DNA from: Pseudomonadota bacterium
GTDB lineage: Bacteria; Pseudomonadota; Alphaproteobacteria; Rhizobiales; Devosiaceae
Reading direction: 5' to 3'
Length of the DNA: 6,586 nt
Assembly: GCA_023387585.1 (NCBI GenBank)
Contig: JAEWHZ010000339.1
Coordinates: 1 to 6,586, forward strand
The notes below the pieces were generated by a model. That model had not been told where the DNA came from. It searched no databases and was given only the letters and a program-made list of their open reading frames with translations. Shown one piece after another: positions 1 through 6,296 of the stretch. A program made the translations under genes and the position numbers. Within the stretch, counting starts at the first letter, position 1; each line of letters opens with the position of its first letter.

Positions 1-1211
1 CGCTCGGCAATTTCGCCTTCGGCCTGTTCGGCATCGTCCTCGCCCATGTGGTGCTGAACGCCGCCTTCGCTGCGCGCATCCTTTATGCCCGGCTCGAAAC
101 CGTGCCCGCCAACCGTCTGAAGCTTGGCCAGAGCCTCGGGCTCGACGCCTGGCGGCGCTTCCGCCACATCGACTGGCCGGCCATGTCGGGCGCCCTGCCC
201 GGGCTCGGCGCCATCATCTTCCTTCTCACCTTCACCAGCTTCCCCATCGTGCTGCTGCTCGGCGGTGGTCCCGCCAACCAGACGCTGGAAGTCGCCATCT
301 TCACCGCCGTGCGCCAGAATTTCGACCTGCCCGGCGCCGTGCAGCTGGCGCTGGTGCAGATACTCATCGCCACCGCCATCGTCGCCTTCGCCTCGGCCCT
401 GCCCGCCGTGCCGAGCCAGCTCGGGCGCATGCGCCACATCGCCTGGTCGGAAGCGCTGCCCGTGCGCGCCCTGGCGATCGCGGTGCTGGCCGGCTTCGCG
501 CTGGTCTTCATCACCCCGCTGATCGCCATCCTCGTCGACGGGCTCAGCCCCACCCTGCCGCAGCTTTTCGCCCGTCCGGCCTTCTGGCGCGCGCTGGGCA
601 CCAGCCTCGCCATCGGCTCGACCTCGGCGCTGCTGACCATCATCATCGCCCTGATCCTGGCCCTCGGGCGCGCCGCAACGCCAAGCAGCATGCTGCGCCT
701 CGGCATCGGCCTGCCGGCCTATGCCTATCTCGCCGCGCCCGCCGTGGTGCTCTCGCTGGGCTTTTTCCTTCTGGTGCGCAACGCCGGCATCGCCCCGGCC
801 AACGCGGCACCTGCCGTCGTCATCACCGCCAACGCCCTGCTGGCCCTGCCCTTCGCCATGGCGACCCTCGCCCCGCCGCTCGAAACCCTGGCAAAGAACC
901 GCGGCCGGCTGATCCGCAGCCTCGGGATCGGCGGCTGGCGGCAATTGCGCGCCGTCGAGCTACCGCTGCTCGGACGCGATATCGGCGTCGTCATCGCACT
1001 GGCCTTCTGCTTCTCGCTCGGCGATCTCGGCGTCATCGCCCTGTTCGGCACCCAGGATTTCGAAACCCTCCCGCTGATGATGTATCGCGCGCTCGGTTCC
1101 TATCGCTCGACCGACGCCGCCTCGATCGCCGCCGTGCTGCTGCTGCTTACCCTCTTCGCCTTCATCGCCATTCCGCGCCTCGTCGAAAGGCTCACCCATG
1201 CTCGTGGCTGA
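1..1211 (+). CDS. thiP: Thiamine (TPP) ABC transporter, permease subunit ThiP, N-terminus missing
   Basis: Inner-membrane permease of the ThiBPQ importer, which carries thiamine and its phosphates from the periplasmic binding protein into the cytoplasm. The reading frame is open to the left edge (first full codon at 3), giving 402 visible residues. ThiP is usually about 530 residues, so roughly the first 130 are outside the window. The fragment shows the duplicated permease layout typical of ThiP and Fe3+ permeases. The first EAA-type cytoplasmic loop lies at about 117-185 (LGQSLGLDAWRRFRHIDWP) and is followed by two membrane helices. The second half begins near 460 with a new set of helices, and its EAA loop lies at about 905-965 (IRSLGIGGWRQLRAVELP). 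The segment SLGDLGVIALFG, followed by a TLPLMMYRALGSYRS stretch, is characteristic of ThiP C-termini. The gene overlaps thiQ by 14 bp, indicating one operon with translational coupling. A related Fe3+ permease is the main alternative, but the thiQ-like partner and C-terminal motif favour thiamine. Confidence 0.9.
   Translation, partial: LGNFAFGLFGIVLAHVVLNAAFAARILYARLETVPANRLKLGQSLGLDAWRRFRHIDWPAMSGALPGLGAIIFLLTFTSFPIVLLLGGGPANQTLEVAIFTAVRQNFDLPGAVQLALVQILIATAIVAFASALPAVPSQLGRMRHIAWSEALPVRALAIAVLAGFALVFITPLIAILVDGLSPTLPQLFARPAFWRALGTSLAIGSTSALLTIIIALILALGRAATPSSMLRLGIGLPAYAYLAAPAVVLSLGFFLLVRNAGIAPANAAPAVVITANALLALPFAMATLAPPLETLAKNRGRLIRSLGIGGWRQLRAVELPLLGRDIGVVIALAFCFSLGDLGVIALFGTQDFETLPLMMYRALGSYRSTDAASIAAVLLLLTLFAFIAIPRLVERLTHARG
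1186..1190 (+). promoter_or_regulatory. Ribosome binding site of thiQ inside the end of thiP
   Basis: AAAGG lies 7 nt before the ATG at 1198, within the thiP coding sequence. It supports the start that overlaps thiP by 14 bp and fits translational coupling of the permease and ATPase genes. Confidence 0.6.
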
Positions 1212-1836
1212 CGCGCTGCGCTTCGCCCATCCGGGGCAGGCCAGCTCCTATTCGTTCACGCTCTCCGCCGCACCTGGCGAGGTCACCGCGATCTCGGGAC
1301 CCAGCGGCTCGGGCAAGTCGACCCTGCTCGACCTCATCGCCGGCTTCCTGGAACCGCAATCGGGCAGCCTGACCCTCGACGGCCGCGACCTGCTGCCCCT
1401 GCCGCCCGAGCAGCGCCCCGTCTCGCTGCTTTTACAGGGGGAAAGCCTGTTCGAGCATCTATCGGCACGGCGCAATGTCGAACTCGGCCTGCCGGCCCGC
1501 ACCCCGGGCCTGCGCGACAAGGCCGAAGCCGCCCTCGCCCGGCTGGGGCTCGGGGAACTCGGCATGCGGCCAGCGGCCAATCTTTCCGGTGGACAGAAGC
1601 AGCGCGTGGCGCTGGCGCGCACCCTGCTGCGCGGCAAGCCGGTGCTGCTGCTCGACGAACCGTTCTCGGCCCTCGACGACGACACGCGCATGGCGATCCG
1701 CGCGCTGGTCGGCGATCTCACCCGCAGCGAAGGCTGGATCACCCTGCTCGTCACCCACGCCGCCGATGACATCGCCGCACTTGCGGCGCGCCACTACCGC
1801 ATCACCGACGGACAGCTCGGCGAAACCGACGCCTGA
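1198..1836 (+). CDS. thiQ: Thiamine (TPP) ABC transporter, ATP-binding subunit ThiQ
   Basis: Cytoplasmic ATPase that powers thiamine import through ThiP. All ABC nucleotide-binding motifs are present in the 212 residues: Walker A GPSGSGKST at 34-42, Q-loop glutamine at 80, signature LSGGQKQRVALAR at 129-141, Walker B LLLDEP at 150-155, D-loop SALD at 157-160, and H-loop histidine 187 in LLVTHA. Length is close to the short ThiQ type (about 215-235 residues), without the long C-terminal regulatory domain of maltose or spermidine importer ATPases. The residue after the Q-loop glutamine is Gly, where E. coli ThiQ has Glu (QENNLF); here it reads QGESLFEHL. The ATG start overlaps the end of thiP. 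The stop is 3 bp from the stop of the opposing membrane-protein gene. The symbol rests mainly on the ThiP neighbour, since ABC ATPases of this class are alike. Confidence 0.9.
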   Translation: MLVADALRFAHPGQASSYSFTLSAAPGEVTAISGPSGSGKSTLLDLIAGFLEPQSGSLTLDGRDLLPLPPEQRPVSLLLQGESLFEHLSARRNVELGLPARTPGLRDKAEAALARLGLGELGMRPAANLSGGQKQRVALARTLLRGKPVLLLDEPFSALDDDTRMAIRALVGDLTRSEGWITLLVTHAADDIAALAARHYRITDGQLGETDA

Positions 1837-1839
1837 GCC

Positions 1840-3741
1840 TTATCCCGCATCGGCGGCGCGCCATTCTGCGAACACGTCCTGGAACAGCGCCATCGCCCCT
1901 TCGTCCTTCTCGAGCGTGATGATCGCCCGCCTTCCGGTCGAATAGATGATGGCGAGGTCCATCCAGCGCCGCTCGGCGAGCAGGCCGCGATTGGTCTCGA
2001 CATCGTTCTCCGAAGCGCTCAGCGCGAACAGGAACGAATTGCCGACGACCCGCGCCGAAGCGCCGATCAGCGGCGTGCCCTGCACCAGTTCCTGATTCTT
2101 GAGCAGGATGCCCGGCAGGCCGGAGATGCCGCCGCCGACAAAGGTGTCGGGCACGCGGAAATCGAGCTCCATCAGATGGCTGGCCGGCAATGCCGGGTCG
2201 GAATTGCGCCGTATGGTGATGGCGACGCTGAGATTGCGCGCCGGAATGTCCGCCTCGGCGACCAGCGTCGGCAGGCCGAGCTCGTCGGTGCCGCGCCGCC
2301 ATTCGACCGTGCCCGAGAACGGGGTGGCGCCCGAGCGGCCGTCCTCGGCCGCCTCCAGCAGCAGCGACTGGCTGCCCGCAAGCACTTCCGGATCGACGCT
2401 GCTCAACATCTCCTCGGCCAGGGCGGCCTGCTCGGTGCCGGAGTTGAGCCTGTCCCCGTTCACCGCCGGCGCCGCGTCGGTCTCCGTCAGGCGATCCTCG
2501 TTCACCAGGCCCTCTATGGCCGCGGTCGGCTCGGCCGCATCGGTCTCGGTGGTGGTATTGCCCGGTCCGGTCGCCGTCTCGGCTCCGATCTCGACGGCGG
2601 GCGGGTTGGCGGGCCCGCTCAGCGTCGGCCCGGTGGCCACCGGTTCGGCGATATCCGTCTGCGCCACGGGGGTAGAACGCCCGAACATCTGGTCGAGATC
2701 GACATAGCCTTCGCGCACCGCCCAGAAGCCGGCGCCGCCGACGCCGCCGAGCAGCAGCAGGAACACGATCAGAAAGATCGTCAGCCCGCTGCTCGAACGC
2801 CTGCCCTCGCGCGCGGCCCCCGCTTCCTCATCCTCGTCCACCGATATGTCGGCATTACCGCCCGGGGGGCGGCCGAAAGCGTGACCTTCCGCTGCCGGGT
2901 GCACCTCGGCATCCTCATCCTCGCCGCGCGCCGCGCGGTCCAGCGTACGAATGGCGCGTTCGATGGCGCCTTCGGCCTCGCGCGTCTCGCCTTCGAGATC
3001 CACCTCGCGCACGCTCGAAAGCGCAGGCTCCACGCGGCCCAGCTCCACTGGTTCGGCCCGCGCCGCAGGCGCGGGAGTCGGCTCGAGCCGCGCCGCCGCG
3101 GCCAGCGCATCGCCTTTTGCCGAGGCAACACGGCGCTCGACGTGGCCGCCCGACATCGGACCGGCGGAGGGCGCGGTGCGCGAAGGCGCCGCGCTCGAGG
3201 CCACGAGCTTGATGGAATCCTTGCGCCCGCCTTGCGAGGGCGGCGGCTCGGCAGGGCTTTCCGGGTCCGGCGCATCGGCCGCGACCCGGCTGACCGCGAC
3301 GTCGCTGGCCGCAGCGGCCGCCTCGATGATGTCCTCGATCGAGGTCGCGCCGGCACCCTTGCCGATCTCGCGCTCTCGCGATTCGGATTCGCGCGGCTCG
3401 GACCTGGGCGGCTGGATTTGTGCCGGCTGCTCCGGCTCCGATGCGGCCACCACCGGCTCCGGCGCCGTATCGGCCGCTTCGGGCTCGATCGTGCTGGGCA
3501 CATCGGCATTGCGCCCCAGCGTGATCACGGATTCGCTGGCCTCCTGCTCGACCTGGCGAATGCAGTCTTCGAGCTGCAAGCGGTGCTGCGTTATGTCGCG
3601 GGCGGGAAGCGGGGGCTGAATAGCGCGCAATTGCCCCACCAGGGCAGCACGGGCTTTCTCGTAAACCGCCCTTCGCGCGGCGCCGTTATTCTCTGGCAGC
3701 GCGGCGATGGCCTTACGCAGCAGCTCTTTGTAATCCGCCAT
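1840..3741 (-). CDS. purA-linked single-pass membrane protein of unknown function
   Basis: Function not recognised. The 633-residue product has five visible parts. Residues 1-70 form a charged, helical, well-ordered N-terminal domain (starts MADYKELLRK, includes AARRAVYEKARAAL and a Cys at 60). Residues 71-319 are a long Pro/Glu/Ala/Arg-rich, probably disordered linker with two likely short helices, about 134-153 and 252-274 (ERAIRTLDRAARGE). Residues 320-342 form one strongly hydrophobic membrane helix preceded by REGRR. Residues 343-456 are a Thr/Ala/Glu/Pro-rich linker. Residues 457-633 form a mixed, folded-looking C-terminal domain. The positive residues before the helix predict a cytoplasmic N-terminus and periplasmic C-terminus, with no cleavable signal peptide. 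The ATG at 3741 is chosen over an upstream TTG at 3780 because GGACAG stands just before it and the N-terminus matches what I remember of rhizobial homologues. It follows purA by 45 bp, probably on the same transcript. An envelope scaffold or tethering role is possible but only inferred. Confidence 0.85.
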   Translation of the reverse strand: MADYKELLRKAIAALPENNGAARRAVYEKARAALVGQLRAIQPPLPARDITQHRLQLEDCIRQVEQEASESVITLGRNADVPSTIEPEAADTAPEPVVAASEPEQPAQIQPPRSEPRESESREREIGKGAGATSIEDIIEAAAAASDVAVSRVAADAPDPESPAEPPPSQGGRKDSIKLVASSAAPSRTAPSAGPMSGGHVERRVASAKGDALAAAARLEPTPAPAARAEPVELGRVEPALSSVREVDLEGETREAEGAIERAIRTLDRAARGEDEDAEVHPAAEGHAFGRPPGGNADISVDEDEEAGAAREGRRSSSGLTIFLIVFLLLLGGVGGAGFWAVREGYVDLDQMFGRSTPVAQTDIAEPVATGPTLSGPANPPAVEIGAETATGPGNTTTETDAAEPTAAIEGLVNEDRLTETDAAPAVNGDRLNSGTEQAALAEEMLSSVDPEVLAGSQSLLLEAAEDGRSGATPFSGTVEWRRGTDELGLPTLVAEADIPARNLSVAITIRRNSDPALPASHLMELDFRVPDTFVGGGISGLPGILLKNQELVQGTPLIGASARVVGNSFLFALSASENDVETNRGLLAERRWMDLAIIYSTGRRAIITLEKDEGAMALFQDVFAEWRAADAG

Positions 3742-3744
3742 TGA

Positions 3745-3750
3745 CTGTCC
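3745..3750 (-). promoter_or_regulatory. Ribosome binding site deciding the start of the purA-linked membrane protein
   Basis: On the minus strand GGACAG ends 3 nt before the ATG at 3741, so its GGA core is 6 nt from the start. The alternative in-frame TTG 13 codons upstream (3780) has no comparable site, and its extra residues do not resemble the ordered N-terminal domain. Confidence 0.5.
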
Positions 3751-3753
3751 GAA

Positions 3754-3767
3754 CTCGCACTTGCGAG
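3754..3767. repeat. 14-bp inverted repeat between purA and the downstream membrane-protein gene
   Basis: CTCGCA and TGCGAG are perfect 6-bp arms separated by 2 bp. In RNA this would be a 5-bp stem with a 4-nt loop. It lies 12 bp upstream of the membrane-protein start, next to an unusually AT-rich stretch (3768-3790). On the minus strand no T run follows, so it does not look like a purA terminator. It could be an operator, an mRNA processing or stabilising hairpin, or chance. On the plus strand TTTTT follows after three bases, making a weak terminator for antisense transcripts possible. Confidence 0.45.
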
Positions 3768-3786
3768 ATGTTTTTAACAAATAAAC

Positions 3787-5076
3787 TCAATCTTGGAACG
3801 GGTCATGCACCAATATGGTATCCGCCCGCTCCGGACTCGTCGACAGCATCGCGACCGGCGCCCCGATCAGCTCTTCGATATAACGGACATATTTCACCGC
3901 CTGCGCAGGCAACTCGGCCCAGCTTCTGGCGCCCGCCGTCGTCTCCGACCAGCCCTCGAGCGTTTCGTAGATCGGCTTAACCCGTGCTTGTGCCCCCATT
4001 GAGGCGGGCAAATAATCGATCCGTGATCCGTCGAGTTCGTAACCGACGCAGACCTTGATCTCCTTGAGCCCGTCCAGCACGTCGAGCTTGGTGAGCGCGA
4101 TGCCGGAAATGCCCGAGGTGCGCACGGTCTGGCGCACCAGCACCGCGTCGAACCAACCGCAGCGCCGCGGCCGTCCGGTATTGACCCCGACCTCGCGCCC
4201 GACCGTCGCCAGGTGCCGGCCGATCTCGTCGTCGAGTTCGCACGGGAACGGGCCTTCGCCGACGCGGGTGGTATAGGCCTTGGTGATGCCGAGCACATAG
4301 CCGATCGCCGTCGGCCCCAGCCCCGAGCCGGCCGCCGCCTGCCCGGCGACCGTGTTGGAGGAGGTGACGAAGGGATAGGTGCCGTGGTCGTTGTCGAGCA
4401 GCGCCCCCTGCGCGCCCTCGAACAGGATGCGCGCCCCGGCACGGCGCTTGTCCTCGAGCACCCGCCACACCTGGTCCATGAACGGCAGGATGTCCGCCGC
4501 CACCGCCATCAGCTCGTCATGGATCGCCTCGGCCGAGATTTCCTCGAGCCCCATGCCGCGGCGCAGCGCATTGTGGTGCGTCAGCAGCCGCTCGATCTTG
4601 GGCATCAGCGTATCGGGTTCGGCAAGGTCGGTGAGCCTGATGGCGCGCCGTCCGACCTTGTCCTCATAGGCCGGCCCGATGCCGCGCCGGGTGGTGCCGA
4701 TCTTGAGGCCGGAATTGGCGTCCTCGCGGATGGCGTCGAGCTCGCGATGCAGCGACAGGATCAGCGGCGCGTTGTCTGCGACGCGCAGCACCTCGGGCGT
4801 GATCGTCACCCCCTGCGCGCGCAGCTTGTCCATCTCGGCGACGAAATGGTGCGGATCGACCACCACGCCATTGCCGATCACGCTCAATTTGCCCTGCACC
4901 AGCCCCGAGGGCAGCAGCGCCAGCTTGTAGCTGACCCCGTCGATCACCAGCGTGTGGCCGGCATTGTGCCCGCCATGATAGCGCACCACCACATCGGCCC
5001 GCTCGCTGAGCCAGTCGACGATCTTGCCCTTGCCCTCGTCGCCCCATTGCGAGCCGACGACCACGACGTTTGCCAT
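3787..5076 (-). CDS. purA: Adenylosuccinate synthetase
   Basis: Catalyses GTP-dependent joining of IMP and aspartate to give adenylosuccinate, the committed step from IMP to AMP, in the cytoplasm. The 429 residues span the full family length (E. coli has 432). Visible motifs: N-terminal QWGDEGKGK at 10-18 with catalytic Asp13; GGHNAGHT at 35-42 with catalytic His41; the second family signature GIGPAYEDKVGRR at 132-144, with IMP-binding Thr129 and Arg143 at the E. coli positions; FEGAQGALLDNDHGTYPF at 219-236; the Asp/IMP loop NTGRPRRCGW at 299-308; the guanine-recognition segment LTKLDVLDG at 328-336; and the C-terminal STSPER loop at 412-417. No key residue is missing. GGGA precedes the ATG by 8 nt. 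It is divergent from the transporter gene at 5309 and is followed closely by the membrane-protein gene, which probably depends partly on its promoter. Confidence 0.98.
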   Translation of the reverse strand: MANVVVVGSQWGDEGKGKIVDWLSERADVVVRYHGGHNAGHTLVIDGVSYKLALLPSGLVQGKLSVIGNGVVVDPHHFVAEMDKLRAQGVTITPEVLRVADNAPLILSLHRELDAIREDANSGLKIGTTRRGIGPAYEDKVGRRAIRLTDLAEPDTLMPKIERLLTHHNALRRGMGLEEISAEAIHDELMAVAADILPFMDQVWRVLEDKRRAGARILFEGAQGALLDNDHGTYPFVTSSNTVAGQAAAGSGLGPTAIGYVLGITKAYTTRVGEGPFPCELDDEIGRHLATVGREVGVNTGRPRRCGWFDAVLVRQTVRTSGISGIALTKLDVLDGLKEIKVCVGYELDGSRIDYLPASMGAQARVKPIYETLEGWSETTAGARSWAELPAQAVKYVRYIEELIGAPVAMLSTSPERADTILVHDPFQD

Positions 5077-5110
5077 GCACTTGGTCCCATGTTCGAACGC
5101 ATGCCGACCA

Positions 5111-5129
5111 GCCGGCGCCAGGCGCCGGC
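5111..5129. repeat. GC-rich 9-bp perfect inverted repeat in the purA leader
   Basis: GCCGGCGCC and GGCGCCGGC flank a single A. In RNA this would fold as an 8-bp, all-G/C stem with a 3-nt loop. It lies 34 bp upstream of the purA ATG. On the minus strand no T tract follows before the start codon, so it is not an ordinary intrinsic terminator. It could be a leader hairpin affecting purA translation or a protein-binding palindrome. Confidence 0.5.
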
Positions 5130-5185
5130 CGGCGGCAACAATTCCGCCTGTCCCCTCGCGCCGGCGAACAGTTTGCCGCCGGCCG
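5126..5185. repeat. 13-bp perfect inverted repeat with 34-nt spacer, overlapping the shorter palindrome
   Basis: CGGCCGGCGGCAA at 5126-5138 is exactly complementary, in inverted orientation, to TTGCCGCCGGCCG at 5173-5185. The left arm shares 5126-5129 with the 5111-5129 palindrome, so both stems cannot be complete together. In addition GCGCCGGC at 5158-5165, in the spacer, can pair with 5111-5118, offering a third pairing. The sequence is G/C-rich, which raises the odds of chance complementarity, but a 13-bp perfect match within 60 bp is notable. Confidence 0.5.
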
Positions 5186-5207
5186 AATAGCTGGTAAGTC
5201 CGCTTCC

Positions 5208-5235
5208 CTTAGAACTATTGGGGGAAAACTGGCAA
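5208..5235 (-). promoter_or_regulatory. Candidate sigma-70-type promoter for purA
   Basis: On the minus strand TTGCCA (5235-5230) is followed after 16 nt by TCTAAG (5213-5208). The first is a fair -35 match, the second a poor -10 match. The predicted transcript would start near 5200, giving a leader of about 125 nt that contains all the inverted repeats above. This is the best candidate I see in the divergent region; no clear plus-strand promoter for the transporter was found. Confidence 0.3.
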
Positions 5236-5298
5236 CCGCCATCACGCAGCCGGCCTCCTTCCTTTCCCGCCCGAGCGGCGACGCGCCGCACCCCGATC

Positions 5299-5302
5299 AG
5301 GG
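5299..5302 (+). promoter_or_regulatory. Ribosome binding site of the EamA transporter gene
   Basis: AGGG lies 6 nt before the ATG at 5309. The next in-frame ATG (5357, residue 17) would remove the hydrophilic N-terminal tail but has no purine-rich site upstream, so 5309 is preferred. Confidence 0.55.
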
Positions 5303-5308
5303 TCCCCT

Positions 5309-6250
5309 ATGCCCCATTCCGATTCGCCCCGCCCCCGCGGTCCCGTCGCTGTGCTGATGAACCAGCCCTATCTCCTGCTGGTGCTGGCGCCGCTGTTCTG
5401 GGGCGGCAATGTCGTCGCCGCCAAGCTGGTGGTCGGCGAGATCGACGCCTATCTGCTGCTCGCCTCTCGCTGCGTGGGCGCCACGGCGCTGATCGCCTGC
5501 CTTGCCTGGCGCGACATCAAGGCCGACCGGCACATCCTGCGCCGCACCTGGCCGCTGCTGATGGGCTACGGCATCGTCGGCTATGCGCTGTTCAACGTGC
5601 TGCTCTATCTCGGCGTCACCTACACCACCGCCGTGAATTCCTCGATCGTACAGGCGGCGCTGCCGGTGATGATTCTCGGCGCCAATTTCCTGGTGTTCCG
5701 CGTGCGCACGCGGCCGGTGCAGATCATCGGCGTCGCGATCGCCATTCTCGGGGTGCTCATCACCGCCACCGGGGGCCAAGTGTGGCGCATCCTCACGCTC
5801 GACATCAATGTCGGCGACGGCCTCGTGATCCTCGCCTGTCTTTGCTACACCGCCTACACGCTGGCGCTGAAATACCGGCCGGCTGTGCGCATGATGAGCT
5901 TTCTCGCCGTCGCCTTCTGCGGCGCCATGCTGTTCAGCCTCGTGCTGCTGCAACTGTTCGGCGGCGGGCTCGGCCGGTTCGCGACCCTTGGTTCGGCGAG
6001 CCCGACGGTCTGGCTTGCCATCATCTATGTCGCCACCCTGCCTTCGCTGTTCAGCCAGATCTTCTACGCGCGCGGCGTCGAGATGGTCGGCGCCAACCGC
6101 GCCGGGCTGACCCACAACCTGATCCCGCTCTTCGGCGCGCTCGGATCGATCCTGATTCTCGGCGAACGCTTCGAGCTCTTCCACGCCATCGCCGCCACGG
6201 TGATCATCGCCGGCATCGTGCTGTCGGAATGGTCGGCGCGGCGCATATGA
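5309..6250 (+). CDS. EamA/DMT-superfamily transporter, ten membrane helices
   Basis: Probable inner-membrane exporter or importer of small metabolites; the substrate is not determined by the sequence. The 313 residues hold two EamA repeats, about 22-153 and 168-308. Membrane helices are visible at about 20-40, 47-68, 82-103, 107-130, 136-154, 168-187, 196-217, 232-252, 266-285 and 290-308. The first helix carries the family-type LFWGGNVVAAKL (29-40). Helix 9 has HNLIPLFGALGSILILGE (269-286), the usual Pro-containing helix ending in Gly-Glu of the second EamA repeat. About 16 hydrophilic residues, rich in Pro and Arg, precede helix 1. The gene is divergent from purA and convergent with serA. 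Many EamA proteins export amino acids or related metabolites, so a link to the neighbouring serine pathway gene is conceivable, but nothing in the sequence proves it. Confidence 0.92.
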   Translation: MPHSDSPRPRGPVAVLMNQPYLLLVLAPLFWGGNVVAAKLVVGEIDAYLLLASRCVGATALIACLAWRDIKADRHILRRTWPLLMGYGIVGYALFNVLLYLGVTYTTAVNSSIVQAALPVMILGANFLVFRVRTRPVQIIGVAIAILGVLITATGGQVWRILTLDINVGDGLVILACLCYTAYTLALKYRPAVRMMSFLAVAFCGAMLFSLVLLQLFGGGLGRFATLGSASPTVWLAIIYVATLPSLFSQIFYARGVEMVGANRAGLTHNLIPLFGALGSILILGERFELFHAIAATVIIAGIVLSEWSARRI

Positions 6251-6275
6251 AAAGGCGGGCGCCGAAGCGTCCGCC
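6250..6275 (-). terminator. Intrinsic terminator of serA with UUCG tetraloop
   Basis: Read on the minus strand, GGCGGACGC and GCGCCCGCC form a 9-bp stem (one G-U pair) closed by a TTCG loop with C-G closing, the very stable cUUCGg type, followed by TTTT. It lies 21 bp beyond the serA stop codon, and its T run touches the stop codon of the convergent transporter gene. On the plus strand the same stem is followed by CTGAAGC, so it is not a good terminator for the transporter. The short T run is the only weak point. Confidence 0.7.
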
Positions 6276-6296
6276 CTGAAGCGAGTCGAAAAAGAC

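Noticed and set aside
2176..3744. A 522-codon plus-strand open frame opposite the purA-linked membrane protein
   Set aside because: Its product is Arg/Gly/Ala-rich without recognisable domains, as expected from reading a GC-rich gene on the wrong strand. The minus-strand frame has a clean domain layout, a membrane helix and a ribosome binding site.
3742..3780. Extension of the membrane protein to a TTG start at 3780 (13 more residues)
   Set aside because: It would start at a rare codon without a ribosome binding site and would run through the palindrome; the ATG at 3741 has GGACAG just upstream.
4213..5190. A 325-codon plus-strand open frame opposite purA
   Set aside because: It lies almost wholly over the unmistakable purA gene and its translation is low-complexity Arg/Asp/His/Gln-rich; long antisense frames are common in GC-rich DNA.
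5077..5308. A riboswitch, tRNA or small RNA gene in the divergent intergenic region
   Set aside because: No cloverleaf, no purine or TPP riboswitch core and no hairpin followed by a T run was found; only the GC-rich inverted repeats and a weak promoter candidate can be supported.
5297..6184. A 295-codon minus-strand frame opposite the EamA transporter
   Set aside because: The product is rich in Glu, Gln, His and Asp without any motif, while the plus-strand frame encodes ten clear membrane helices and two EamA repeats.
5218..6279. A 353-codon plus-strand frame overlapping the transporter gene in another phase
   Set aside because: The product is Arg/His/Ala-rich and lacks domains; it is a frame-shifted shadow of the transporter gene.
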